A stretch of DNA of 64,000 nucleotides from Bacteroidia bacterium. GTDB taxonomy: Bacteria > Bacteroidota > Bacteroidia > Flavobacteriales > Flavobacteriaceae. A model generated the notes under the pieces. It saw only the letters and a program-made list of their open reading frames with translations, did no database searches and was not told the DNA's origin. This document shows, in pieces, positions 8,999 to 18,214 of the stretch (within the stretch, counting starts at the first letter, position 1; each line of letters starts with the position of its first letter). The stretch covers positions 310,001 to 374,000 of the forward strand of contig JAUIMB010000002.1 in NCBI GenBank assembly GCA_030432635.1, in the 5' to 3' direction. Position numbers and translations under genes: made by a program.

Positions 8999-10570
8999 TT
9001 AGTTCGCCAACTCAATTACAGCTGGAGTTGCAGGTTTGATAACTGGTCCTGAACTTTTTGATTTGATATCAAAGATTTGAACCGTCGCACCACGTTTTGC
9101 TTTACGTAAAGCAGATTTAGCAGCTCCATTAAGTCTATTACCTGAACAAGTCACGGATGGCTGTCCTGGCACTTTAAATTTAAAGCTCGTTACGGTAAGC
9201 GGTAAATCAAAGTCAAAATCTTCAAGAACTGCAGATACTTTACCAATCTCCACATTGTTTCTTGGTAATTTACCATCGCTTTGTCCGACAATCATACCAG
9301 TTGGTTTTGGAATATCCTTAATTCTAAATGTTTTTCTATCGCTTACTGCAGAACCATCATCAAGTGTTCCTGTTACATTGATAGTAACTTCACGTCCTGA
9401 TGTTGGTACCATTACATATTTTCCAGCTCCACCTTTAGGCTTTAATCCAACAGCAGAAGCTCTTACTTTATTGTCAGGAATTCCTGCAAATGAAATGGTC
9501 ATAGGGTTTTCAACACCTCTATAAACAACATTCATCTTGTCTGCTGAAATCGTAGCCGAATTTGGTCTTGGTACTACAACATATTTTCCAGAAAAATTGA
9601 TCGGTAGTTCCTCGCCTTTCTCTAGGAAAGTAAATTGACCATCTATATCATGTTCTCCTACGTTTCCAACTGTAAACTCGATTCGAGCAGCACCTGTAGA
9701 ATCTACAGCACCTTCTCTGTTCATGTCCAATTCGGTATCGCCTACTTTTAGTTTTGTAGGTGTAACATTTGCATATTTTCCTAAAACTACAGATCCAGTA
9801 AATTTCTCACCAGCAAAAAACGCATTCTTATCTGGTATCACGATAGCTGTATAGTTCTTTAAAGATGTTGCTTCATCTACAGTATTTCCTAAGAATACAT
9901 TGTAAAGGTTAGCTTCGGTAGCTTTGATGTCATTTTGCATTGCTGTTAGCTTTGTGTATGACGCTACTGCAGGGAATCCTTTAAAGTTGTAATCTAACCA
10001 ACTTTGGGATTGACCATCTTTATTTTTAACTTCAGAAGTACTAAATCGACGATCTAAAGTTTCTTTAGCAGGATTGTAAGCTACGTCCTCACCAAGTACA
10101 TCTCTAACATCTGTTTTGTATTTCTCAATACGAGCTACAAAAGCTTGACCTTCTTTGGTTAAACGGTCTCCTGTAAACCAAAACTCGTCTAAGGCATCTC
10201 CCTTATCCATTTGTTCTGCAGGCAATCCACCTTCTTCCTTGTAAAGATCCATGTAGTTACCCTTCTCAAGGATCATTCTTTTCTGTCCTTCGAGATAGGT
10301 AAAGAAGTCATTGGAAATCGAGCTAATTTTCTGAGCATTGTTAAACGCAACACCAAAATCCTTTGGTTTCTCTTCAGCTTGCTTTTCTAAACCTTTTAAT
10401 AATGTTGTATTTGAATTTACTGCTAATTCGTTAGCACTTTCAAATTTAGTATTAAACAGGCTAAACGCTGATAATATTTCTTTACTTGTTGTCATTGCAA
10501 TCATTGCAATAAAAACCAAGTACATCAAGTTAATCATTTTCTGCCTTGCAGATAATTTTCCTCCTGCCAT
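8999..10570 (-). CDS. gldM: T9SS / gliding motor protein GldM
   Basis: Inner membrane protein of 523 aa with one N-terminal helix (MINLMYLVFIAMIAMTTS, about 12-30) and a long periplasmic part made of a helical domain and then several beta-rich domains reaching toward the GldK/N ring. With GldL it forms the proton-driven rotary motor of type IX secretion. The short cytoplasmic N-terminus MAGGKLSARQK has Arg9, the residue known in Flavobacterium johnsoniae to pair with the GldL membrane glutamate. It lies 51 bp after gldL. Length and domain layout match the family; no truncation. Confidence 0.95.
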   Translation of the reverse strand: MAGGKLSARQKMINLMYLVFIAMIAMTTSKEILSAFSLFNTKFESANELAVNSNTTLLKGLEKQAEEKPKDFGVAFNNAQKISSISNDFFTYLEGQKRMILEKGNYMDLYKEEGGLPAEQMDKGDALDEFWFTGDRLTKEGQAFVARIEKYKTDVRDVLGEDVAYNPAKETLDRRFSTSEVKNKDGQSQSWLDYNFKGFPAVASYTKLTAMQNDIKATEANLYNVFLGNTVDEATSLKNYTAIVIPDKNAFFAGEKFTGSVVLGKYANVTPTKLKVGDTELDMNREGAVDSTGAARIEFTVGNVGEHDIDGQFTFLEKGEELPINFSGKYVVVPRPNSATISADKMNVVYRGVENPMTISFAGIPDNKVRASAVGLKPKGGAGKYVMVPTSGREVTINVTGTLDDGSAVSDRKTFRIKDIPKPTGMIVGQSDGKLPRNNVEIGKVSAVLEDFDFDLPLTVTSFKFKVPGQPSVTCSGNRLNGAAKSALRKAKRGATVQIFDIKSKSSGPVIKPATPAVIELAN

Positions 10571-10621
10571 GTCTAATTAGTTTTTTTAGTTGTTAATAAT
10601 TAAATATAATATAAAGACTAA

Positions 10622-11257
10622 TTAGCTTTTATTCATAGCAGATAACATTCCACCGTAAACACCATTTAGAGATGAAAGGTTTGATGCTAATGATTGCATT
10701 TGTTCTTTTAATTTTTCTGCATTTGCCACTGACTCTTCGTTGATCGCAGCCTGACGGTTAGCAGATTCCATTTGTACTTTATAAAGGCTATTTAAAGATT
10801 CCATTTGAGCAGCTGCCAATGACATTTCCTCGCTATACTTCTTTTGTGCAGCCATGGCGTCAACTGTTGGGCTAATTCCTTTAGCAGCACCTTCAAAGTT
10901 TTTAATGCTGTTTCCTAAGCTTGCCATCAATTCACCATCAATTTTGGCTTCTTTAAGCATATCGTCAAGTTTTTTGGATAATAATCCTTCAGCATCCTTA
11001 GGCTCTTCTTTTTTTCCTTTTTTCATAGTAGAAGCACCTCCTGCCAATTCTGGATATACCAACGACCAGTCTAATTCTGATTGTTGTCTTTCAAAGGCTG
11101 AATATGTAAATACCAAGGCTTCCACAATCATACCAATGGTTAAGATCAAAGAACCATAAGGCCAGTGTTGAATTTTAAATAGTGCGCCAACAATTACGAT
11201 TGCTGCTCCTAGTCCGTAGACCATGTTAGTGATTGTGATGTTTCCTTTCTGTGCCAT
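10622..11257 (-). CDS. gldL: T9SS / gliding motor protein GldL
   Basis: Inner membrane stator-like protein of 211 aa with two transmembrane helices (about 11-27 and 34-55) and a cytoplasmic tail of about 150 aa that is largely helical and coiled coil. The short periplasmic-side turn FKIQHWPYGS and the buried Glu46 in MIVEALVFTYSAFE correspond to the conserved His/Lys and the proton-path glutamate of GldL. Five copies surround two GldM helices in the known motor structure. It lies between gldK (79 bp) and gldM (51 bp). Confidence 0.95.
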   Translation of the reverse strand: MAQKGNITITNMVYGLGAAIVIVGALFKIQHWPYGSLILTIGMIVEALVFTYSAFERQQSELDWSLVYPELAGGASTMKKGKKEEPKDAEGLLSKKLDDMLKEAKIDGELMASLGNSIKNFEGAAKGISPTVDAMAAQKKYSEEMSLAAAQMESLNSLYKVQMESANRQAAINEESVANAEKLKEQMQSLASNLSSLNGVYGGMLSAMNKS

Positions 11258-11335
11258 AATTTTGTTTTTTTAGTTTTAAGTTGATAATTGAACTTAAGTA
11301 GATTAATATTAATTTAGTTGAGTTAAGTTTAAAAT

Positions 11336-12709
11336 TTAGTTAGTGGCTGCGTTTTTGGTCACCTCTGTTCCCATGTAATCCTGAACAGTTCTGAAACCAA
11401 TATAACTTCTTGCAGAATCGGCATATTCATAATCTCTTGAACTTACCTGCAAGAAATATGCAACATCTTTCCAAGATCCACCGCGAACGACTTTTCGTTC
11501 ATTATCAGCATCATTAACTGTTGGGTTAAATGAAGCCATGTATTCATATGACGCTGGTTCATACGATCCTTGTACCCACTCGGAAACGTTACCTGCCATA
11601 TTATACAAGTTGAAATCATTAGGCTCATAGGCATCTGCTTCTACAGTATAAAGAGCCTGATCAGCTGCATAATCACCACGTAATGGTTTAAAGTTTGCCA
11701 TGAAACATCCACGATCGTTTTTGGCATAAGGTCCACCCCAAGGAAAGGTCGCACCTTGCAATCCACCTCTAGCTGCATATTCCCATTCGGCCTCTGATGG
11801 TAACCTATATTTGTTAACGAAGTGTCTTCCTTTTGATTTTCTGTATGCGTTGTGATAGAGTGTTCTCCATTGGCAGAAAGCATTAGCCTGCTTCCAAGAC
11901 ACGCCAACTACAGGATAATCACCGTAAGCATCATGCCAGAAGTAATCGTTATGCATTGGCTCATTGTAGGAATAAGAGAAATCACGAATCCAAGCCGTTG
12001 TATCTGGATACACCTCAACTTCTTCAGTAATGATTACATCCTTTCGACGCAAGTTTCTATCCTTAGCTGCTTTAGCAATATCCATATATTTGTACTGGAA
12101 CTTGAATTTTTTCACATCCCAAGTACGTTGTCCATTATATGATTCTTCAATTGGAAGATACATGGTATCCATAACTTCTGCATAATACTCATCTGGATAA
12201 TCAGCAGTATCGAAAATCAAATCAACGTCCTTGTTTAATTTTCTACCTTCATATCCAGTAGGCCCTAGACCACTATAGTTATTATACATATACTTTTCAT
12301 AAACACTCATTGTTTCAGGGTCTGCATCACTAAAAGCAAACTCACCGATACCTCCATTCCCTGGAGTTTCACCAATTTCATCGGCTAGGATGGCCAATTT
12401 TGTTCTGAGTGTTGAATCTCTAACCCATTCCACGAACTGACGATACTCACTATTAGTGATTTCTGTTTCGTCCATGTAAAAGGCTCTCACTGTAACGGTT
12501 CGCGTTGGAGCATCCTCAACTCCAGCTAAATCGTCATCTGACTTTCCCATTATAAATGCTCCACCAGGAACAAGTACCATACCGTAAGGTTTTTCGGGAT
12601 GCCATTTTTTTCCTTTAACGCCAACAAGTTGGCCTCTGTCACCAGAGCCACAACTGCTAACCATAAAGGCTAAAACGGCCGTTAACAAAGCAAACTTCTT
12701 AATATTCAT
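11336..12709 (-). CDS. gldK: T9SS / gliding lipoprotein GldK (FGE-sulfatase fold)
   Basis: Outer membrane lipoprotein of 457 aa; the signal peptide ends in the lipobox MVSSC with Cys20 as the lipid anchor. The rest is a formylglycine-generating-enzyme-like domain: VLVPGGAFIMGKS near residue 45, YRLPSEAEWEYAARGG near 300, NMAGNVSEWVQGS, and RKVVRGGSWKD near the end. GldK (PorK) forms rings with GldN below the outer membrane. Compared with true FGE enzymes, the C-terminal stretch after GGSW carries no cysteines, so the fold is used structurally. It is first in the operon; its promoter should lie in 12710-12896. Confidence 0.94.
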   Translation of the reverse strand: MNIKKFALLTAVLAFMVSSCGSGDRGQLVGVKGKKWHPEKPYGMVLVPGGAFIMGKSDDDLAGVEDAPTRTVTVRAFYMDETEITNSEYRQFVEWVRDSTLRTKLAILADEIGETPGNGGIGEFAFSDADPETMSVYEKYMYNNYSGLGPTGYEGRKLNKDVDLIFDTADYPDEYYAEVMDTMYLPIEESYNGQRTWDVKKFKFQYKYMDIAKAAKDRNLRRKDVIITEEVEVYPDTTAWIRDFSYSYNEPMHNDYFWHDAYGDYPVVGVSWKQANAFCQWRTLYHNAYRKSKGRHFVNKYRLPSEAEWEYAARGGLQGATFPWGGPYAKNDRGCFMANFKPLRGDYAADQALYTVEADAYEPNDFNLYNMAGNVSEWVQGSYEPASYEYMASFNPTVNDADNERKVVRGGSWKDVAYFLQVSSRDYEYADSARSYIGFRTVQDYMGTEVTKNAATN

Positions 12710-12896
12710 AGAAACTCGAGGTTAAATTATTTAGTTGTAATTATATACTAATTAAAGTCTTGAATTTTTTCAAGGCAGTAAACATATTTATATATTTTGT
12801 AAAAACCAACTTTTTTTTAATCTTTTTTGCACTTTATCCCAAAAAGATAGCATTTCATCGATTAAAAACAGCTTCATTTTAACACGCATAAAGATA
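12710..12896 (-). promoter_or_regulatory. Upstream region of the gldKLMN operon
   Basis: AT-rich gap of 187 bp between gldK and the upstream arginase-fold gene on the same strand. It holds a small inverted repeat, CTTGAA-TTTT-TTCAAG (12759-12774), and long T and A tracts. No full TAnnTTTG box was found; the closest on the minus strand is TATGTTTA near 12780-12790. The gap is long enough for a separate gld promoter, but read-through from the upstream gene cannot be excluded. Confidence 0.35.
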
Positions 12897-14063
12897 CTAA
12901 AAACTATTCTTTCTGTACGCTTTATACCATCTTTCTGGTATTTTTCCTTGGCTTGCCTCTACATAATCATCGTGCGTGCATGGTAATAACGTATGCTTTT
13001 TTAATTTATTATTAACATTTGGCAAAAAAGGAATTTCTATCCACCAACGCCCAGTTTTAGTACTTTTATAAAATATAAGTTCGTCATCTTCAATTAACAC
13101 ATTGTATTTCTGATGGTTACTAGAATCACTAAAATCATCATCGGAAACCCGACAATTGACACCTTCGATAAAATACCATATAATCTGAGCAATTAACATT
13201 GGAGTAGCATCCAGCTCATTTGTGGATTTATATTCATATATACCAAAAGACGACACCTTATTACTAATTCCTGCATATCTTGAAATGGCACATATTTCCT
13301 TTCCGTCAAAACCATTCGGTGAAAACTTTTGTTTGACGCCAACTTCAGCGGCTCGCACTGCTTTTAAATCCATAGTCACGATATGTGCATCACGCATCAC
13401 TGGTTCCACCTTATTAATATGGTGTGTCACCTCTCCCAATCGATATGCTTCAAAATAGAGCTTTTCCATTAGGTCGATTTCTTCCTGTGAATTGAAATAC
13501 GTTTGGTAGCCTATGACAGAATAATTGAATAAGTTATAAGGTTGCTCTATAATAATCTTACCCAAGAAGCTATTATTCTTCATTTCCACTGACGCATCAC
13601 CCAAATCAAAATTACTATCGACATTCACGATATTGACCATTGGCGCCATGGTATCATAAGCACGATAATTTGCATATGTAATATCTTGGCTTCCTCCTAT
13701 AATTATAGGAATGATCTTCTTTTCCAATAAGACTGAAATAATGGTACGAATCGCATAGTAGGTATCTTCGATGGATGAGCCAGCTGGAATGTCACCCAAA
13801 TCAGCAATGTTTGTATTCCAATTTCCTGGAAACAAGGCGTACAAGGATGTTCTTATCACATCGAAATTCAACTCTTCACCAATATAATTGACATCATTCC
13901 GGTTTTCCTTGACGCCAATAATGGCCAACGAAACACCATCTAGGTTTGGTATACCATTTTGCGATGAATGAATTTGAATCTTTTTGCCAAGTGCTTGCTG
14001 CGATAAAAGTTCGTTATGAGCTAATACGGCATCAGAAACAGGAGACAAAAAGTTGAAGTTCAT
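12897..14063 (-). CDS. Arginase/ureohydrolase-fold protein, annotated as formimidoylglutamase, probably non-catalytic
   Basis: Protein of 388 aa with the ureohydrolase fold: IIPIIIGGSQDITYA (residues 117-131), VNIVNVDSNFDLG (about 143-155), IVTMDLKAVRAAE (about 228-240) and SPNGFDGKEICAI line up with the arginase motifs GGDHS, DAHxD, SxDxDxxDP and SPNG. However, GGDH is GGSQ (His to Gln126), DAHxD is DSNFD (His to Asn151), and DxD is D232-K234, so three of the six manganese ligands are replaced. Catalysis of a binuclear-metal hydrolysis is therefore doubtful. A C-terminal extension of about 80 aa (HKKHTLLPCTHDDY-like region) is not typical of arginases. The gene begins 5 bp after topA ends and precedes gldKLMN, with no hut genes nearby. 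The role is unknown. Confidence 0.8.
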   Translation of the reverse strand: MNFNFLSPVSDAVLAHNELLSQQALGKKIQIHSSQNGIPNLDGVSLAIIGVKENRNDVNYIGEELNFDVIRTSLYALFPGNWNTNIADLGDIPAGSSIEDTYYAIRTIISVLLEKKIIPIIIGGSQDITYANYRAYDTMAPMVNIVNVDSNFDLGDASVEMKNNSFLGKIIIEQPYNLFNYSVIGYQTYFNSQEEIDLMEKLYFEAYRLGEVTHHINKVEPVMRDAHIVTMDLKAVRAAEVGVKQKFSPNGFDGKEICAISRYAGISNKVSSFGIYEYKSTNELDATPMLIAQIIWYFIEGVNCRVSDDDFSDSSNHQKYNVLIEDDELIFYKSTKTGRWWIEIPFLPNVNNKLKKHTLLPCTHDDYVEASQGKIPERWYKAYRKNSF

Positions 14064-14068
14064 TTGAT

Positions 14069-16573
14069 TTATTTTTTTGAAGTTGCTTTTTTAGTGGTAG
14101 ATTTTCTTTTAGCCGTAGCTTTTTTCTTTGGTGCTTTTGTTTCAATATGCGCCTTAGCTTCCTCTAAGGTCATATTAGAGACGTCAACAGTTTTTGCCAA
14201 TTCGACCTTGATTTTTCCTTTTATAACATTATGTCTTCCCCATCTGGCTTTTTCCACACGAATGCCTTCATCTTCCCAATGGTGAATGAGTTTATCCTTT
14301 TCCTTTTGAATTTTATCTTCAATCAGCTCAATAATATCACCTTCAGAAAGGTTGTCCCAATCGTATTTCTTATTGACATTGATAAACATGTTGTTCCATT
14401 TGATAAATGGTCCAAATCGCCCTTTCCCTTTTTGAACTGGTAATTCCTTATACATATATATAGGAGCGTCAGCTTTTTGCTTTTCCTTGATGAGTTCGAT
14501 GGCTTCATCCATTTCAACATCGAGCGGATTGGTACCCTTGGGCAATGACACGAATTTCTTTCCAAATTTCACATAAGGACCAAACCTACCATTATTTACT
14601 TCAACGACTTCGCCTTCATAAGTTCCGAGTTGTTTCGGCAATTTGAAAAGTTCCATCGCCTCCTCATAAGTAATGGATGCCAACTGTTGGTCTGGACCAA
14701 GACTGGCAAATTGAGGCTTTTCTTCATCATCAACTGTCCCTATCTGAACCATTGGTCCGAATTTTCCTAATCGAACGCTAACCTGTTTTCCTGTTTTTGG
14801 ATCTTTTCCAAGAATACGCTCTCCCGACTCACGATCGGCATTTTCCTGAACATCCTCAACCGTAGGATGAAAGCTCTTATAAAACTCCTTCATCATTTTT
14901 GTCCAGTCTTCCTTACCTTCAGCAATCTCATCAAAATCTGCCTCCACCTTAGCCGTAAAATTATAATCCATTATAGTTCCGAAGTGGTTCACAAGGAAAT
15001 CCGTAACAATCATTCCTATATCTGTTGGCACTAATTTACCCTTATCACTATTTACCTTTTCGGTAAGCGATGTATCAGAAATTTGACCGTCCTGAAGAAC
15101 AAGTTGGGTATAATCACGCTGCTCACCTTCATTCGATCCTTTTTCGACATAATTTCTATTTTGAATCGTGGAAATCGTAGGTGCATAGGTTGACGGACGA
15201 CCAATGCCTAGTTCCTCAAGTTGTTTCACCAAGGATGCTTCAGTAAAGCGGTATGGTGGTCGCGAAAAACGTTCTGTAGCGGTAATATAACTATTGAGTA
15301 AGGTTTCGTTGACTTTCATTGCTGGCAACATGCCATCTTGTTCACTATCCTCTTCATCGGTACCTTCCAGATATACTTTCAAAAACCCTTCAAAAGTGAT
15401 CACTTCACCATTTGCTGAAAACAGCTCATTATGTGTTGACGCACTAATTTTTACATTGGTTCTTTCAAGCTGTGCGTCACTCATCTGAGATGCAATTGCA
15501 CGTTTCCATATTAGATCATATAAGCGTGCTTGGTCACGTTCGACATTGGCAGTGTGCACTTTAAAATCAGTGGGTCTTATAGCCTCATGCGCCTCTTGAG
15601 CACCTTTGGATTTACCTTTATAATTTCTTGGCATACTAAACTGAGAACCATAAGCTGTCTCTATCTCTGCTTGGGCTCCATTTCGAGCTTCATCAGATAA
15701 ATTGACACTATCTGTTCTCATATATGTAATCAAACCAGCTTCGTACAGGCGCTGTGCATTACTCATGGTTCTACTCACTGAAAACCCAAGTTTCCTTGAA
15801 GCTTCCTGCTGTAGTGTTGAAGTTGTAAATGGTGCAGCTGGTGATTTTTTGGCTGGCTTTTTTTCTAAATCGGAAACTTTAAAATCTGCATTGGTATTAG
15901 ATTCCAAAAACTGATATGCTTCTGCTTTAGAGGAAAAGTTCTTAGGTAATTTTGCCTTGAAGGTTTGTCCATCTTCATTAGAAAACTCAGCATCTATACG
16001 ATATGAAGCCGTAGGATTAAAATCCTGGATTTCACGTTCGCGCTCTACAATGAGTCTTACCGATACTGATTGTACACGTCCAGCGGATAATCCGCCTTTT
16101 ACTTTTCGCCATAATACAGGAGATAATTCATAACCTACAATTCTATCCAACACACGACGTGCCTGCTGTGCATCGACTAAATCGTAATCAATACCTCTTG
16201 GGTTTTCGATTGCTTTTTTGATGGCCGATTTTGTAATTTCATGAAAAACGATACGTTTGGTTTTCGCTTTATCCAACCCTAAAGTTTCTGCCAAGTGCCA
16301 TGCAATGGCTTCTCCTTCTCGATCCTCATCACTTGCTAACCATACGGTTTCGGCTTTTTTTGCGAGATCTTTCAGTTTTTTTACGACATCCCTTTTGTCT
16401 TTTGAAACCTGATATTTAGGCTTAAAATCTCCATCAACGTCTACTCCTAATTCCTTTGAAGGTAAGTCTGCAATATGCCCAAAACTGGATTCTACTTTAA
16501 AATCCGATCCTAGAAATTTCTCTATCGTTTTGGCTTTGGCTGGTGACTCTACAATGACTAAGTTCTTCGGCAT
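14069..16573 (-). CDS. topA: DNA topoisomerase I (type IA)
   Basis: Relaxes negative supercoils through a 5'-phosphotyrosine intermediate. The protein has 834 aa. The N-terminal TOPRIM domain has LVIVESPAKAKTIEKFLG and the acidic triad region SDEDREGEAIAWH; the helical gate follows, with the catalytic tyrosine in AGLITYMRTDSV (about residue 290). The C-terminal third (from about 590) holds repeated beta modules with FGPYVKFG / FGPFIKW motifs instead of cysteine zinc fingers, and the tail is lysine rich (KKKATAKRKSTTKK), which should add DNA affinity. A -7 box (16593-16600) sits about 20 bp upstream of the ATG. The arginase-fold gene follows after 5 bp. Confidence 0.96.
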   Translation of the reverse strand: MPKNLVIVESPAKAKTIEKFLGSDFKVESSFGHIADLPSKELGVDVDGDFKPKYQVSKDKRDVVKKLKDLAKKAETVWLASDEDREGEAIAWHLAETLGLDKAKTKRIVFHEITKSAIKKAIENPRGIDYDLVDAQQARRVLDRIVGYELSPVLWRKVKGGLSAGRVQSVSVRLIVEREREIQDFNPTASYRIDAEFSNEDGQTFKAKLPKNFSSKAEAYQFLESNTNADFKVSDLEKKPAKKSPAAPFTTSTLQQEASRKLGFSVSRTMSNAQRLYEAGLITYMRTDSVNLSDEARNGAQAEIETAYGSQFSMPRNYKGKSKGAQEAHEAIRPTDFKVHTANVERDQARLYDLIWKRAIASQMSDAQLERTNVKISASTHNELFSANGEVITFEGFLKVYLEGTDEEDSEQDGMLPAMKVNETLLNSYITATERFSRPPYRFTEASLVKQLEELGIGRPSTYAPTISTIQNRNYVEKGSNEGEQRDYTQLVLQDGQISDTSLTEKVNSDKGKLVPTDIGMIVTDFLVNHFGTIMDYNFTAKVEADFDEIAEGKEDWTKMMKEFYKSFHPTVEDVQENADRESGERILGKDPKTGKQVSVRLGKFGPMVQIGTVDDEEKPQFASLGPDQQLASITYEEAMELFKLPKQLGTYEGEVVEVNNGRFGPYVKFGKKFVSLPKGTNPLDVEMDEAIELIKEKQKADAPIYMYKELPVQKGKGRFGPFIKWNNMFINVNKKYDWDNLSEGDIIELIEDKIQKEKDKLIHHWEDEGIRVEKARWGRHNVIKGKIKVELAKTVDVSNMTLEEAKAHIETKAPKKKATAKRKSTTKKATSKK

Positions 16574-16592
16574 ACATGAATTTTTGAAGCTA

Positions 16593-16600
16593 CAAATGTA
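16593..16600 (-). promoter_or_regulatory. topA promoter -7 box
   Basis: Minus strand TACATTTG, a full TAnnTTTG match; predicted start near 16587, leaving a leader of about 14 bases. No clear -33 box. Confidence 0.45.
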
Positions 16601-16737
16601 TGTGAAAAAAAAGTTATCTTCCTAATTTTCGAAAATTTCAACAGTATTTTAACGCTAAAAAAGCTCCTTTTATCTAAGTTAATTTCAGCTTATTTGAGAT
16701 AATTTAGGTTTTAAATGAGTGCTCTTGTATTGGTCAT

Positions 16738-17175
16738 TTAATAGGTGTAGTCGATAGGTTCTTCCAAGCCTTCAAGGTTTAATATTATCGCATTGCTACC
16801 TTCGACCTGTATCGTTTCCAGATCAAATGATCGCTCTTGTGAAATAACAGCCAGGCATTCTTCATCATTGGAAAACACCAATTTCAAATAACGTTGCTCT
16901 GGAAAAGACTCTGCAACATTACCAGAGTCTACCAACACCAAACTCCAAGTTGCGCCATCACAACCACTGGATGAGACGTTGACATTTAAACAATTGCCTT
17001 CAATTTGAAAATCGGTCAACTCAAACAGGTCAGACTCAGCAGATTGATAAAATCCAGAATCCACAACTACCGATTGTCCGCAAGGTGGCTGAACATCATC
17101 ATCCTCATCGCATTGCGTGTTCAAAAAAAGAATGGCAAAGCAAAATATGAGTAGTGTGTATTTGAGTGATTTCAT
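16738..17175 (-). CDS. Small acidic lipoprotein of unknown function
   Basis: Protein of 145 aa with a type II signal peptide (LLIFCFAILFLNTQC, Cys23). Directly after the cysteine comes DEDDD, an acidic run like the lipoprotein export signals that send Bacteroidota lipoproteins to the cell surface, so surface exposure is likely. The mature part is acidic, with few positive charges, and its cysteine content (for example PPCGQS, EGNCLN, SSGCDG) suggests disulfides; the alternating pattern suggests a small beta fold. I do not recognise a family. It starts 43 bp after the membrane protein gene on the same strand and could be cotranscribed with it. Confidence 0.75.
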   Translation of the reverse strand: MKSLKYTLLIFCFAILFLNTQCDEDDDVQPPCGQSVVVDSGFYQSAESDLFELTDFQIEGNCLNVNVSSSGCDGATWSLVLVDSGNVAESFPEQRYLKLVFSNDEECLAVISQERSFDLETIQVEGSNAIILNLEGLEEPIDYTY

Positions 17176-17218
17176 AGTTCTGTTTTATAAGAGATGCTTT
17201 TTTTAAGGAAAGGTTGCG

Positions 17219-17989
17219 TCAAAACATCTCATTTTCACCAATTAACTTCAAATCAGAATCATCATCAGCCAGCCCAATAGAATCCTTGTAAATAAAATAC
17301 ACAGGTATTATAGCAAATAAAGCCGTAAAAAATATACCTATTCCACACATAAGCATTCCTACGACCTGTGCCAACATTCCGGCAACCAATGTTAATCCAA
17401 ATGTTATGAACCATTTCTTATTTCCAAGACCAAAACTTCCTTTTATCAAATCTGAAGATGACAGTTCAGGATTCATCGCATAAAAAACAGGAAGGAGACT
17501 TAATGGCACAATAACATATATTATCGGAAGTACACATAAAAGAGTGGCAACAAGACTAATGCCAAAATATGACATTGACAAATTGATGGTCTTTCTAAGA
17601 TAAGGTCTTCTAAAAAAGAAAAAGTAATCATCGCTTCCAGTAACATTCGCCTCTTTCTGCTTCATGATTCTATACAAACCTGCTTTTAAACCAAATGACA
17701 ACACAATCATTGCAAACACAAATAACACATAAGCAATCATTACGAAAAACAAAGCAAGTGGAGCCAGACTTTCAAGAGCATCGGGATTTGTAGCATCAAG
17801 CAAACCAAACATGATCAAAGGCACATATAAAATGAGCGCAAAAGGAATCATAAACCCTATCATTATCAACTGCATAATAAGGCCTTGCAACCAAACTTTT
17901 TTAAAGAGCTCAATACTAGCATTTAAAATTTGTCCGAAATCAAGTGATTTTGCGTTTTGTATTTTTTGTTGAATGTCTTCAAATAACAT
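17219..17989 (-). CDS. Polytopic membrane protein of unknown function
   Basis: Protein of 256 aa with an amphipathic N-terminus (residues 1-30, DIQQKIQNAKSLDFGQILNASIELFKK) and about six hydrophobic helices, the first at about 35-60 and the last near 200-235. The ILNASIELFKKVW motif near the first helix resembles the start of glycerophosphodiester phosphodiesterase-type membrane domains and the large group of flavobacterial membrane proteins once mislabelled as beta-carotene monooxygenases. No catalytic motif is visible. It lies upstream of the small lipoprotein and is divergent from miaB. Confidence 0.75.
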   Translation of the reverse strand: MLFEDIQQKIQNAKSLDFGQILNASIELFKKVWLQGLIMQLIMIGFMIPFALILYVPLIMFGLLDATNPDALESLAPLALFFVMIAYVLFVFAMIVLSFGLKAGLYRIMKQKEANVTGSDDYFFFFRRPYLRKTINLSMSYFGISLVATLLCVLPIIYVIVPLSLLPVFYAMNPELSSSDLIKGSFGLGNKKWFITFGLTLVAGMLAQVVGMLMCGIGIFFTALFAIIPVYFIYKDSIGLADDDSDLKLIGENEMF

Positions 17990-18065
17990 AACTACCTATT
18001 TTACTTAACTGGGACAAAATACGTCAATTTATAACCACCTGCAAAACCAAATCCAAATATGACAC

Positions 18066-18098
18066 TTTGTCACAATACTCAAAATTATCCTATCTTTG
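18066..18098 (+). promoter_or_regulatory. miaB promoter
   Basis: TTTG at 18066-18069 and TATCTTTG at 18091-18098, separated by 21 bp, give one of the best matches to the Bacteroidota TTTG / TAnnTTTG promoter in the window. Transcription should start near 18104, leaving a leader of about 110 bases that contains the palindrome TTCCGCGGAA. Confidence 0.65.
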
Positions 18099-18214
18099 CA
18101 TGCTTATTGAAACGGGTTATAATGACTAATTTCGATTTACAATTATTAGTTTAGTTGTACAATTAAGATCAAATTAAGATTAATAAAGGTTACCGCTTCC
18201 GCGGAAAGAAACAT

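Noticed and set aside
12759-12774. CTTGAA-TTTT-TTCAAG as a terminator upstream of gldK
   Set aside because: The stem is only 6 bp and AT-rich, without a T run outside the loop; it is kept only as a small repeat.
18193-18206. Palindrome TTCCGCGGAA just before miaB, with similar strings near 33144 and 58425
   Set aside because: It may belong to a short repeat family, but the other two strings differ by several bases or deletions, so a family cannot be claimed from this window.
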